A DNA stretch of 64,000 bases from Lentzea atacamensis (GTDB lineage: Bacteria; Actinomycetota; Actinomycetes; Mycobacteriales; Pseudonocardiaceae): contig NZ_QLTT01000001.1 in NCBI RefSeq assembly GCF_003269295.1, positions 19,635 to 83,634 of the forward strand. Direction: 5' to 3'. Both the position numbers and the translations under genes were made by a program. Position 1 is the stretch's first letter, and every line of letters begins with the position of its first letter. Positions 1-8,475 of the stretch are shown piece after piece. The notes beneath the pieces are model-generated. The model did not search any database. It was not told where the DNA came from and worked only from the letters and a program-made list of their open reading frames with translations.

Positions 1-720
1 ATCCCCGTAGTACTCGCCGAATTTCGGGCGGATATAGCTGGGTAGGTTTCCTGGCCAGGGGGTCTCTGGACGGGTGGGGGCGTGTGTGGCGACGCAGGTG
101 TTCGCGGATGAGGAGCTGGAGCGCCTGCGGGGGTTTCCGGAGATCGGTCGGGATGAGTTGTTCCGGTTCTTCACCCTCGCGCCGGCAGATGTCGCGTTCG
201 TCGACCCCTGCCGGGGTCGCGGTCCAGCCGACCGCCTGGGCCTGTCGGTGGCGCTGTGTACGTTGCCCTGGTTAGGTTTCGTGCCGGACAACGTCGCCTC
301 AGCGCCACCGGTGGCGGTGGCCCGGTTGGCCGATCAGCTCGGCGTCGACCTGGGTGCGTTGCGGAGTTATGGGAAGCGGGCAAAGACCCGCACCGGAGAC
401 CTGACGCTGGTGGCGAAGTACCTGCGGTGGCGGCTTCCCACCACGTTGGAACTCAAAGAGCTCGACGAGTTCCTCCTCGCACGAGCCTTGGAACACGACT
501 CGCCGACCCTGCTGTTCAGGCTGGCCTACGAGCATCTGATCTCGGCGCGGGTGATCCGGCCTGGTCCGGTGACCGTGGTGGAACGGGTCGCGCATGCCCG
601 CGCCGAAGCCCAGCGGGAGACCTACGACCGGCTTCGCCCACGAGTTCACCGAGCAGCGTTGTGCCGGGCTGGACGGCCTGTTGGTGGTGGATCCCGAGAT
701 CTCGATGACCCGGTTGCGGT
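1..720 (+). repeat. Direct repeat, left copy (Tn3-type transposon 5' end)
   Basis: Bases 1 to about 720 are repeated in the same orientation at 2214 to about 2935, at an offset of 2213. The copies are close to identical through the transposase 5' region. They differ by a 42-base in-frame deletion in the right copy and a one-base insertion near 630 in the left copy. The repeat starts before the transposase gene, so it probably includes a transposon end. Together the two copies bracket a complete Rieske oxygenase gene. Confidence 0.85.
86..720 (+). pseudogene. Tn3-family transposase N-terminal fragment (DUF4158), copy 1
   Basis: The translation matches the DUF4158 N-terminal region of Tn3-type transposases, with stretches such as DELFRFFTLAPADVAFVDP and LPTTLELKELDEFLLARAL. 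A one-base insertion near 630, compared with the second copy, shifts the frame. The homologous sequence resumes in another frame (HEFTEQRC, then GLLVVDPEISMTRLRW) and is lost after about 720. The catalytic DDE part, which lies several hundred residues further on in intact Tn3 transposases, is absent. The GTG at 86 is the likely original start. The fragment cannot encode a working transposase. It marks an old insertion later rearranged. Confidence 0.85.
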
Positions 721-850
721 GGTCGGTCGCACGCTTCGCGCCGGGGTTCATTGCCCCTTTCGCGCGTATCCCGGCGGCCCCCTGGGTGGGGAATCCGGGT
801 AACCAGCGGCCCCGATCGGTCGGCACGCCGCGCACCGGGGAGACCGACGG

Positions 851-1852
851 TCAGTGCGTATCGAGGGGGGAACTGTAGAACTGGCTTGCCCAACGCCGAA
901 ACGGCGTGATGGGCCCGTCGCCCTGGGTCAGCCGAGGACGATCCTGATAGATCTTGTTTTCCCAGATGGGGAAATCATTCTTCAGGTCAAAGCAGAACAA
1001 CGGCGTGATTGCTCTGGTCGCCAGCCTGGATACCGCAATCGGCATCAGGGATCGCGGCGGAGTCAGTCGTCCAGGCGGTGCCCACAGCCGCGCAGTCACA
1101 ACAATTCTGAGGTCGATGCGCACGGGATCGATGGGCGTGGAAAGAACCCATACCAGCAGGCGTATTCCCAGCTTGGGGACCCATGCGTCGGCAGTTATCC
1201 AGCCCAGTCCGGTGACCTTGACTGTGGCGTTGGCGGTCAGCAGGGAGAAGAACCCGAGGTTGCCGCCGTGGTCACCGGTACCGTCGTATTCGAGTTCCAT
1301 CGTGCGGCCGTGGAAGAACGGCGGTTTCCGCACCTCGATCGCTAGCTTGTGCACCGGGCGAAAATGTGCCCAATCAACGGAATTTTCCACGATGTCCTGC
1401 GGGTGGTCGACGAGGGTGAAGGTGCGATGTGCCGTCGCTGGGAACCCGTCGGTGGGCACTGGCGGGATCTCCCATTGAGGGGTGGCTCCCTGCGCGTGAT
1501 GCCAGACGAGCACCATGCCGTTGACCTCACGTACCTCGAGTGTGTCCAGCCGAGCCTTGGGCGGTGGCGGTGCTCCGGTTCCGGTGCGCACGCAGTCTCC
1601 GGAAGGACCAAAGGCGAAATGGTGGAAGGGACAGACGATGTTCTCTGCCTCGACCCGACCGCCGTATCCGAGGTGGGCACCCAAGTGTGGGCAGAAAGGA
1701 CGCGTGACACACACGCGCCCGGAGCGGGTCCGGTACACCACCAACTCCTCACCCATGAAATTGCGGCGGAGCACCCGGCCTACCGGAAATTCGGAGCTGA
1801 AGCCCACCGCGAACCAACCATCGGGGTAAGGAAGCCGAGGGACCGGTTTCAC
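851..1852 (-). CDS. Rieske non-heme iron oxygenase (cholesterol 7-desaturase / KshA-like)
   Basis: A complete 333-residue Rieske oxygenase alpha subunit. The N-terminal [2Fe-2S] motif is visible as CPHLGAHLG and CPFHHFAF (C54, H56, C74, H77). The mononuclear iron motif ENSVDWAHFRPVH gives D160, H163 and H168, and a likely third acidic ligand lies in the C-terminal NDFPIWENK. This length and layout resemble the DAF-36/Neverland cholesterol 7-desaturases and KshA-type steroid hydroxylases more than aromatic-ring dioxygenases, so a steroid or polycyclic substrate is likely, but that is inference. Such enzymes need a separate reductase, and none is nearby. The gene lies between two direct copies of a Tn3 transposase fragment, so it may have arrived as transposon cargo. 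Confidence 0.88.
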   Translation of the reverse strand: MKPVPRLPYPDGWFAVGFSSEFPVGRVLRRNFMGEELVVYRTRSGRVCVTRPFCPHLGAHLGYGGRVEAENIVCPFHHFAFGPSGDCVRTGTGAPPPPKARLDTLEVREVNGMVLVWHHAQGATPQWEIPPVPTDGFPATAHRTFTLVDHPQDIVENSVDWAHFRPVHKLAIEVRKPPFFHGRTMELEYDGTGDHGGNLGFFSLLTANATVKVTGLGWITADAWVPKLGIRLLVWVLSTPIDPVRIDLRIVVTARLWAPPGRLTPPRSLMPIAVSRLATRAITPLFCFDLKNDFPIWENKIYQDRPRLTQGDGPITPFRRWASQFYSSPLDTH

Positions 1853-1950
1853 GTCACATCCTGTGCTACCGGCGCGGGGAGTCGGCGAGGCCGGAACGAA
1901 GTGGACAGGCTCATGAGAGGCTACCTTCCTCTAGTGACGCCAGATACGGC

Positions 1951-2202
1951 TCAGTCCTCGAGCAGGTCCCACCACCAGGCAATGTCGGGGTAGGGCAGCG
2001 GGGTGAGGTCGTCGGGGGTCCCAGACCATGGGGGTCTGGACCATCGACGCGCTGGGTGGGGTGATTCGGGGGTCGTTGTATTCGGCTGTGCCGGGTAGTT
2101 GGAGGTAGCGGAGGCTGGTGCTGGTCCAGTGGATGGTGGCGGGATCCATTGTGGGAGTTCGGCGGCGTAGCGCGCAACGGCTGGCCGGGGGGCGGCCAGC
2201 AA
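1951..2202 (-). pseudogene. Unrecognised gene fragment with frameshift
   Basis: Two overlapping minus-strand frames each read sensibly for part of the stretch. One gives DPATIHWTSTSLRYLQLPG and TAEYNDPRITPP. The other gives DDLTPLPYPDIAWWWDLLED followed by a stop. Together they look like the C-terminal end of one protein split by a frameshift near 2030. I do not recognise the family. It lies directly before the right copy of the Tn3 repeat and may be an element passenger or truncated host gene. Confidence 0.4.
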
Positions 2203-2213
2203 ACGTCGTTGGG

Positions 2214-2935
2214 GTTCCCGTAGTACTCGCCGAATTTCGGGCGGATATAGCTGGGTAGGTTTCCTGGCCAGGGGGTCTCTGGACGGGTGGGGGCGTGTGT
2301 GGCGACGCAGGTGTTCGCGGATGAGGAGCTGGAGCGCCTGCGGGGGTTTCCGGAGATCGGTCGGGATGAGTTGTTCCGGTTCTTCACCCTCGCGCCGGCA
2401 GATGTCGCGTTCGTCGACCCCTGCCGGGGTCGCGGTCCAGCCGACCGCCTGGGCCTGTCGGTGGCGCTGTGTACGTTGCCCTGGTTAGGTTTCGTGCCGG
2501 ACAACGTCGCCTCAGCGCCACCGGTGGCGGTGGCCCGGTTGGCCGATCAGCTCGGCGTCGACCTGGGTGCGTTGCGGAGTTATGGGAAGCGGGCGAAGAC
2601 CCGGACCGATCATCTGAAGCTGGTGGCGAAGCATCTTCGGTGGCGGCTGCCGACCACGTTGGAGCACGACTCACCAACGTTGCTGTTCAGGCTGGCCTGT
2701 GAGTATTTGATCTACGTGCGGGTGATCCGGCCTGGTCCGGTGACCGTGGTGGAACGGGTCGCGCACGCTCGCGCTGAGGCCCAGCGGGAGACCTACGACC
2801 GGTTGACACATGAGTTCACCACGGCGCGGTGTACTGCGTTGGAAGGGCTGTTGGTGGTAGATCCCGACATCACGACGACTCGGCTGCGGTGGTTGACCAC
2901 CGGCCCGGTCGAGGCGTCTCCAGCCGGGGTGATAA
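2214..2935 (+). repeat. Direct repeat, right copy (Tn3-type transposon 5' end)
   Basis: This is the second copy of the sequence at 1-720, in the same orientation. It ends near 2935, where the transposase sequence GPVEASPAGV joins an acyl-CoA dehydrogenase reading frame. The junction shows that the element, or a deletion starting within it, removed the 5' part of that gene. Confidence 0.85.
2299..2935 (+). pseudogene. Tn3-family transposase N-terminal fragment (DUF4158), copy 2
   Basis: This copy keeps the correct frame further than copy 1, through THEFTTARCTALEGLLVVD and TTRLRWLTTGPVEASPAGV. It lacks 14 residues (LKELDEFLLARALE) between LPTT-LE and HDSP, an in-frame 42-base deletion relative to copy 1. 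Transposase similarity stops near 2935. The same open frame then runs antisense-like through the dehydrogenase region, so a 499-residue reading frame from 2287 is a chimera and not a real protein. Confidence 0.85.
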
Positions 2936-2941
2936 CTGCGC

Positions 2942-3793
2942 GCGGTCGGCGCGCGGGAGATGATCGTCTGCTCGTCGGTGGCCGAACCCGGCGCCAAGCC
3001 GTGGGAGCTCGCGACGACGGCGAAGCGGACGCCCGACGGCTGGTCGATCAACGGGCGCAAGGTGCTCGCGTCGATCTCCCCGGCCGCCACCCACTTCTAC
3101 AGCAGGGTGAAGGGCGAGACCGAGGACGGCCCGGTGCAGGCGTCGGCGATGATCCCGCTGTCCGCGCCGGGAGTCGAGGTCAGGGACAACTGGAACGGCC
3201 TGGGACTGCGCGGGTCCGGCAGTGGCGAGGTGCTCTTCAACGACGTCGTGGTCCCCGCGGGTGCGGTGATCCCGCGTGGTCCGTGGGGCGCGCCGCTCGC
3301 TCCCGGCTACGACGGTCGTGCCGCCAACACCGCGCCGACCGTGGCGGTCTACCTCGGCATCGCCGAGGCGGCACGGGACGCCGCGCTGGCCGCGGTCACG
3401 TCGGCCTCAGGACGCACGCGCGTGTCGTCGGCCGGCGCCAAGTCGCTCGTTGCGGAGCTGGAGCTCCGGATCGCCGCGGCCCGCGGCGCGCTGCACACCG
3501 CGCTGGCGGTGCTGGACGAGCACATCACCGACGCGAAACCGCGGTCGATGAACGTCGGCCTCGGTCGGACGTTGCTCAAGGAGTGCGTGACCGCGGGCAT
3601 GATCGTCGAACGGTCCGGCGTCGAGGCGGTCGACCTGGCGATGCAGCTCTGCGGCGGCCGCAGCTACGGCAACGGCCACCCGCTCGGCCGAATGTACCGG
3701 GACATCCGCGCGGCCGCGTTCATGCGTCCGTGGGCTCCGGCGGAGGAATGGGTGGACTTCGTCGCGGAGGCGACCCTGGACGGTGACGCGTGA
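2942..3793 (+). pseudogene. Acyl-CoA dehydrogenase-like flavoprotein, 5'-truncated
   Basis: The frame beginning upstream of the ATG at 2960 encodes the middle and C-terminal parts of an acyl-CoA dehydrogenase fold protein. The EPGAKPW region matches the substrate and FAD-binding beta domain. GWSINGRKVLASISPAA, LGLRGSGSGEVLFNDVVVP and the helical tail GGRSYGNGHPLGRMYRDIR follow. About 120 N-terminal residues are missing because a Tn3 transposase fragment abuts near 2940. The gene ends in GTGA overlap with the ATP-grasp gene, so the two were coupled. The sequence resembles flavin monooxygenase-like members (DszC type) as well as true dehydrogenases. The protein is probably inactive unless expressed from 2960, which would still lack the N-terminal domain. 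Confidence 0.75.
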
Positions 3794-4998
3794 CGTTCCT
3801 GGTGCTCAACCGCAGGCGCATCCTCACGGACCTGCTCACGTGGTTCGCTCCGGACGAACTGGCCGTGTTCACCGCACGCAGCGCCGTGCGCGACGGCGAG
3901 GACGAGTTGCTGCGCTCGCGTGTGCGTCACCTCGAAGTCGTCGACGACTACGAAAGCCAGGCCGCGGACGAGCGCATCGGTGAGCTGGCCAAGGAGCTCG
4001 AGATCTCCGCCGTCCTGCTGACCGCGGAGATCGACGTGCTCCGCGCGGCCCGGCTGCGCGAGGAGCTCGACCTGCCGGGCCAGCGGCTCGCGAGCGCCAC
4101 GGCCTACCGCGACAAGCACGTCATGAAGCGGTGTGCCGCTGCGGCCGGTGTGCCGGTAGCCGCCATGCGTCCGCTCGCTCACGCCGACGACCTGGTCGCT
4201 TTCGTTGCGGAGCAAGGCTTTCCCGTGGTGGTCAAGCGCATCGCGGGCGCCGCGGCCATGGGCATGCACGAGCTGCGCTCACAGGAGGCGCTGACCGAGC
4301 TGATCTCTTCGTGGCCCGACGGCCTGCCTCCCGAGCCGCTGCTCGCCGAGCGGTGGGTCGAGGGCGACCTGTTCCACGTCGACGGCGTGATGCGGTCGGG
4401 CGAGGTCCTGCTGAGCTGGCCGTCGCGGTACCTGCACACGCAATGGGCCTCGGCGAGCCGGTCGCTGCACGAGGTGGCGGGGATGCTCGCCGAGGCCGAC
4501 CCGCTGTTCTTCCGGCTGCGGCAGCGCACGTCCGAGGTGGTCGCCGCGCTGCCGCCCGCGCCGGAAGAGCTGGCGTTCCACGCCGAGTTCTTCCACACGC
4601 CCGACGACGAGATCGTGCTGTGCGAGATCGCCTGCCGCCCCGGTGGCGGCGAGATCGTCTCGATGTTCGAGCACGCGTTCGGCGTCAACCTGTACGAGGC
4701 GGCGCTGAAAGGTCAGGCCGGCCGGTACCACGAGATCTCGGCGCGCTCCTCGCCACGACGGCACGGCTGGGGCTGGCTACCCCGCCGCCGCGGCGTGCTG
4801 GCCGAGCTGCCCCAGTCCGCGCCGTTCCCGTCGGTCTGCTGGTACACCGCCACCGGCGAGGTGGGCGCCTCCTACGAGGCACCGCGGTCGATGGCGGACA
4901 TCATCGCCCGGATGGTGTTCACAGTGGACGGTGACGACGTAGTGCCCGAGCTGCGGGCGCTGGACGAGTGGTGGGAGCGTTCCGTGCGCTGGAGCTGA
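3790..4998 (+). CDS. ATP-grasp domain carboxylate-amine ligase
   Basis: A 402-residue protein with an ATP-grasp layout: an N-terminal pre-ATP domain, then DKHVMKRCAAAAGVPV and FPVVVKRIAGAAAMGM as the nucleotide-binding region, and CEIACRPGGGEIV near residue 285 as the metal-binding strand typical of the biotin carboxylase / D-Ala-D-Ala ligase fold. Members join a carboxylate to an amine through an acyl-phosphate. The GTG start overlaps the stop of the truncated acyl-CoA dehydrogenase (GTGA), so the pair formed one operon. That pairing is seen in small peptide-like natural product pathways, but the rest of the pathway is missing here. The substrate is unknown. With its upstream partner and promoter broken, the gene may be silent. 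Confidence 0.8.
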   Translation: MTFLVLNRRRILTDLLTWFAPDELAVFTARSAVRDGEDELLRSRVRHLEVVDDYESQAADERIGELAKELEISAVLLTAEIDVLRAARLREELDLPGQRLASATAYRDKHVMKRCAAAAGVPVAAMRPLAHADDLVAFVAEQGFPVVVKRIAGAAAMGMHELRSQEALTELISSWPDGLPPEPLLAERWVEGDLFHVDGVMRSGEVLLSWPSRYLHTQWASASRSLHEVAGMLAEADPLFFRLRQRTSEVVAALPPAPEELAFHAEFFHTPDDEIVLCEIACRPGGGEIVSMFEHAFGVNLYEAALKGQAGRYHEISARSSPRRHGWGWLPRRRGVLAELPQSAPFPSVCWYTATGEVGASYEAPRSMADIIARMVFTVDGDDVVPELRALDEWWERSVRWS

Positions 4999-5045
4999 TC
5001 ACGGCAGAACTTGTGACTGCTCCTCGGAAGCCGCGCTCTGCTTCC

Positions 5046-5249
5046 TCAGCTCGCTCGGCCAGCGGGTGAGCACCGCGGCCCGTCCTCGGTGATCGCGACC
5101 GTGTGCTCCGAGTGGGTCGGGCGCGACCCGTCGGCGGACCGCAGCGTCCAGCCGTCGTCGTCGAACATGAGCCGATCGGTCGTGGCAGTGAGCCACGGCT
5201 CGATGGCGATGGTCAGCCCGGTCCACAGCTTCATGCCATGCCTACGCCT
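5046..5249 (-). pseudogene. Methionine aminopeptidase C-terminal fragment
   Basis: The minus strand reads GMKLWTGLTIAIEPWLT, then DDDGWTLRSADGSRPTHSEH and TVAITEDGP. This matches the last 50 to 60 residues of type I methionine aminopeptidases, including the glutamate of IEPW and the HSEHTVAIT strand. The gene is cut at 5249, exactly where a terminal repeat of an insertion sequence begins. Near the C-terminus the natural ending continues in a second frame. Only the stump remains, so it is a pseudogene; a functional copy must exist elsewhere. Confidence 0.75.
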
Positions 5250-5280
5250 GTGCGTGCCGAGAAGTACGTCCGTGCAGGTC
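5250..5280 (+). repeat. 31-nt IS terminal repeat
   Basis: The sequence starting GTGCGTGCCGAGAAGTACG recurs at 27498-27528 and, inverted, at 15470-15499, 28163-28193 and 29245-29275, with few mismatches. Here it sits 35 bases before the transposase fragment at 5315, so it is the left end of that insertion sequence. It abuts the methionine aminopeptidase stump. Confidence 0.8.
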
Positions 5281-5314
5281 AGCGGCGTCGGCAAGTTGCC
5301 GATCATCATCGGGC

Positions 5315-6028
5315 ATGATCGCGGCCGTGCTGGTCCGGTTCGCCTACCTCGCCGTCTCCCACGCCTTCGCTGCGCTATGGCTGTTGCGCATGAGCAATCG
5401 TGAGAAGGACGTCGAGATTCTCGCTCTACGCCATGAGCTCGTGGTCTTGCGCAGACAGCTCGACGATCAGCGCCCACGACTGCGGCCAGAGGACAGGGCG
5501 TTGCTCGCTGCCTTACTCGTGCCCCTGGCCTGCGCGGCGTTGCACCGATTCCGGCTGCTGGTCAGCCCGGACACGGTGCTTCGGTGGCATCGCGACCTGA
5601 TGAGGCGCCGCCATGCCCGCGCGAGCGTGAACCGCCGAGGGCCCGGACGTCCGCGCACGGTCGCTTCGATCCGCCGTCTCGTCCTGCGTCTGGCAGCCGA
5701 GAACCTGTCGTGGGGGTATCGACGCATCCACGGTGAACTCGCGCTCCTGGGTGTCGTGATCGCCGCATCGACGGTGTGGGAGATCCTCAAGACCGCCGGC
5801 GTCGATCCGGCCCCGCGCCGGACAACCGTTACCTGGGCTGACTTCCTGCGCTCGCAGGCTGAGGCGATCCTGGCGATGGACTTCATTGAAACGGTCACGC
5901 TGACCGGTCAGCGCCAGTACATTCTCGCCGCCATCCACCACGCCAGCCGGCGGGTACGCATACTGGGCACCACCGCGCACCACACCCATGCCTGGGTTAC
6001 CCAGGCCGTCCGTAATCTGCTCATGGAC
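5315..6028 (+). pseudogene. IS transposase (integrase-core DDE family), 3'-truncated
   Basis: The first 238 or so residues read as an IS3/IS481-like integrase-core transposase: an N-terminal segment with NREKDVEILALRHELVVLRR, a helix-turn-helix region ENLSWGYRRIHGELALLG, and the first catalytic strand LAMDFIETVTLTGQRQ with its aspartate. The sequence stops matching after RNLLMD near 6028, so the second aspartate and the catalytic glutamate are missing. The right end of the element is not present. The break falls about 20 bases from the stop codon of the sigma-factor partner gene, so the insertion or a deletion ended there without harming it. Confidence 0.85.
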
Positions 6029-6048
6029 CCACCGCCGGTCCGTTGTCA

Positions 6049-7011
6049 TCAGGGAGAGAACGTCACGTTCCAGTCACCTGTGGTGCGTTCGGGGATCACG
6101 GTGATCTTGACAAGCTGTCCCTTCGAGAGCTGGAGCCCGTTGATACCTGTCTCCCAGTCGTAGCGGTCGACTTGCGTTTGGTGCACGTTGTAGGCCCAAT
6201 GTGAGAGGTCGGTGACCACGATGTCGTTGACCAGGACGCGCAGCCTTCCGGGCGTGTTCATCTGCACGAGCATCAGGTTGGAGCCGGGCCATTCGACGGT
6301 GATCTCCTTCTTCGCCGCCGGCTCCACCGGGTCGGCCCGCAGTTCGATCGCCACGCCGTGACGGTTCTCGGACAGCTTCTCCAGCGTCTGCGGGCGCGGA
6401 GGGGACGGGTAGTCACTCACCTGCACCGCCTCGCCAATGCCGACGGCGAACGTGCCGCTCGCCGGAAGAGGGAGTAAGGGCGGTGGCCACGACTCGGACT
6501 CGCCCTGCTCGCCTGCCACGGTCAGCGTGATGACGGACGGCTGTCCCGGTACGACACCAAAACTGCTCCACGTCGTGCTGGTGACGCTGCCGCAGGTTCG
6601 GTTTTCGTCGTACATTGACCGGCCGTTGACGGTGACGTCGACGAGCAGTCTTTTGTTCTGTTCGATGTCGCACTGAGTGAACAGCGTGAGGTCCACCGAC
6701 TTCGGCACGAACCGGATGGTCGCACTGGTCGAGGGCAGGTCTCCCCAGGCCTGGGCGAGGAGCCGGGTGCCGTACCGGTATTCCGGCAGGCTGCGCGTCG
6801 GCACGGCGGGTTCGGGTGGCGGGCCGACGCGGGGGAGCACCGCATACACGGCGCCGACGAGTGTGAGCACCACGAAGGCGACGCCGGCGACCGCTCGACG
6901 ACGCCGGGTGGCCGACACCCTCGCCCGCACGCCCGCCATTCGCGCTTCGTGGGACGAGTCGTCGAGCTCGGCGCGGTCGCGCAGCACCTCGCTGAGGTCC
7001 GTCAGGTTCAT
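6049..7011 (-). CDS. Membrane protein coupled to SigE-type sigma factor (possible anti-sigma)
   Basis: A 320-residue protein with a cytoplasmic N-terminus of about 37 residues, one transmembrane helix (AVAGVAFVVLTLVGAVYAVL, about residues 40-59) and a large extracellular region with no recognised catalytic motif. Its ATG overlaps the stop of the upstream sigma factor gene by four bases, so the two are translated together. Short cytoplasmic segment, single helix and external domain are the usual plan of membrane proteins encoded with SigE-family ECF sigma factors. Some act as anti-sigma factors, but no zinc-binding HxxxCxxC motif is visible in the N-terminal part. The role as a regulator is inferred from position. 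An insertion-sequence remnant ends just beyond its 3' end. Confidence 0.7.
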   Translation of the reverse strand: MNLTDLSEVLRDRAELDDSSHEARMAGVRARVSATRRRRAVAGVAFVVLTLVGAVYAVLPRVGPPPEPAVPTRSLPEYRYGTRLLAQAWGDLPSTSATIRFVPKSVDLTLFTQCDIEQNKRLLVDVTVNGRSMYDENRTCGSVTSTTWSSFGVVPGQPSVITLTVAGEQGESESWPPPLLPLPASGTFAVGIGEAVQVSDYPSPPRPQTLEKLSENRHGVAIELRADPVEPAAKKEITVEWPGSNLMLVQMNTPGRLRVLVNDIVVTDLSHWAYNVHQTQVDRYDWETGINGLQLSKGQLVKITVIPERTTGDWNVTFSP

Positions 7012-7505
7012 CGCCGCACCCCTTCGAACGTGGTGATCGTGTCGTCGAGCCGGAGCTTGGCTAGCGCCTTACTGGCCTGGCTCTTGACCGTGCCGACGGA
7101 GCAGCCGAGCAGGCCGGCCACCTGCGCCTCGGTGAGGTCCTCGTAGAACCGCAGCACCAGCACGGTGCGCTGCTTGCGCGGCAACCGGCCCAGCGCGTGC
7201 CAGAGCCACTCGCGCTCGCCCACCGCGTCCTGCGGGGATTCGCCCGGTCTGTCTGGCAGCTCACCGGTTGGTTCCTCGCCCCTCCACCGGCGCCGCCACC
7301 AGGTGGCATGGACGGTCACGATGATTCGCCGGACGTAAGGTTCCGGATCGCCCTCAACGCGATTCCAGGCCCGCCACGCCCGCGCCAGGGCCGTTTGCAA
7401 CAGGTCCTCCGCGTGTCCCATGTCCCGCGTCAGCAGAAAAGCCATCCGCAGCAGCCGTGGCGACGCGACCGCCACGAACTCCTCGAACCCCTCAGGTGAG
7501 CGCAC
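7008..7505 (-). CDS. SigE-family RNA polymerase ECF sigma factor
   Basis: A 165-residue sigma-70 family protein. Region 2 is visible as MAFLLTRDMGHAEDLLQTAL and ARAWRAW. Region 4 is LPRKQRTVLVLRFYEDLTEA and LLGCSVGTVKSQASKALAKL. Size and the opening FEEFVAVASPRLLRMAF fit the actinobacterial SigE-type ECF group. The GTG at 7503-7505 is the start. It directs RNA polymerase to a small regulon, often including its own operon. The next gene overlaps by ATGA and encodes a membrane protein that may hold the sigma factor inactive. Confidence 0.88.
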   Translation of the reverse strand: MRSPEGFEEFVAVASPRLLRMAFLLTRDMGHAEDLLQTALARAWRAWNRVEGDPEPYVRRIIVTVHATWWRRRWRGEEPTGELPDRPGESPQDAVGEREWLWHALGRLPRKQRTVLVLRFYEDLTEAQVAGLLGCSVGTVKSQASKALAKLRLDDTITTFEGVRR

Positions 7506-7639
7506 TACTTCACGGCCTTTCGACTCGGTCCATCACTGCTTCTACCAGTCGGGCCACGTGAATGGTTGCCTGCGCGAGGCAAGTGCGCTCCGCTTGCTAC
7601 GAAACGCTCGTGTGGCATGCGTTCTGGCCAAGAACAACC

Positions 7640-8458
7640 GGTCGGGCGGCTGACCTGCTCTACGGCGTGGCCACCCCGTCCGGCCATCTCGCCGAAACGA
7701 TCCCTTTGCGGTTGCAGGACACCCCGGCATACCTCAACTTCCCGGGCGAACAGGGACATGTGCGCTACGGCGAGGGCGTGATGGTCGGCTACCGCCACTA
7801 CGTGACGGCCGAACGCGACGTGCGCTACCCGTTCGGGCACGGGCTGAGCTACACCACCTTCGCCACCACAGACCTGACGGTCACCGCCACCGGCCCCGAC
7901 ACCGCCCAGCTCACCGTCACCGTCACGAACACCGGTTCGCGTACTGGCAAGCACGTCGTACAGGTGTACGTGGCCACCACCGCAGGCCCCGTGCGCCGAC
8001 CCGCGCGCGAGCTGCGAGCGTTTGAGAAGGTCGAACTGTCACCGGGCGAAACGCGCACGATCACCCTGGACCTCGACCGCCGCGCCTTCGCCTACTGGGA
8101 CATCGGGGAGGGCTGCTGGGTGGTGGCACCCGGCGACTACACCGTCCAGATCGGACACTCGGTGACCGAGATCGTCGCCGAGCAGTCCGTGACGCTCGCC
8201 GGTGAATCCGTGGTCGCGGAACTCTCTCTGCAGTCCACCGTCGGCGACTGGTTCGACCACCCAGCCGTCGGAGCGCAGTTCACCGAGCTGCTCCACTCCG
8301 TCATGGGCGCTCCGGCGTCCGAGCAGAGCGATCACGTCGAGGACGGCATGAAGATGGCCCGCGGCATGACCCTGCACCAGTTCGCCGGCTTCCTCCCCGC
8401 CGCGCTGCCCGCCGACCGGTTGGACGAGCTGATCAAGCTCAGCCGTGCCACCTCGTGA
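7640..8458 (+). pseudogene. GH3 beta-glucosidase, C-terminal part only
   Basis: The frame shows the end of the GH3 C-terminal domain (AADLLYGVATPSGHLAETIP and RYPFGHGLSYTTF) followed by a fibronectin type III-like domain (LTVTVTNTGSRTGKHVVQVY, then ELRAFEKVELSPGETRTI) and a helical tail of about 100 residues. Intact family members have 700 to 850 residues with the catalytic aspartate in the missing N-terminal barrel. Similarity starts near 7640 and the sequence before it is unrelated, so the 5' two thirds are lost. The gene once encoded a glycoside hydrolase and lies a kilobase from pectinolytic genes. It cannot be catalytic now. Confidence 0.82.
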
Positions 8459-8475
8459 AAGAGGAGCTGAATCCG

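Noticed and set aside
1911-2504. 197-residue minus-strand frame
   Set aside because: Crosses the transposase repeat antisense; only the short piece near 1951-2202 looks coding, and in other frames.
2287-3786. 499-residue fusion of transposase and a C-terminal domain
   Set aside because: After about 2935 the frame does not match the dehydrogenase, which uses another frame, so the chimera is accidental.
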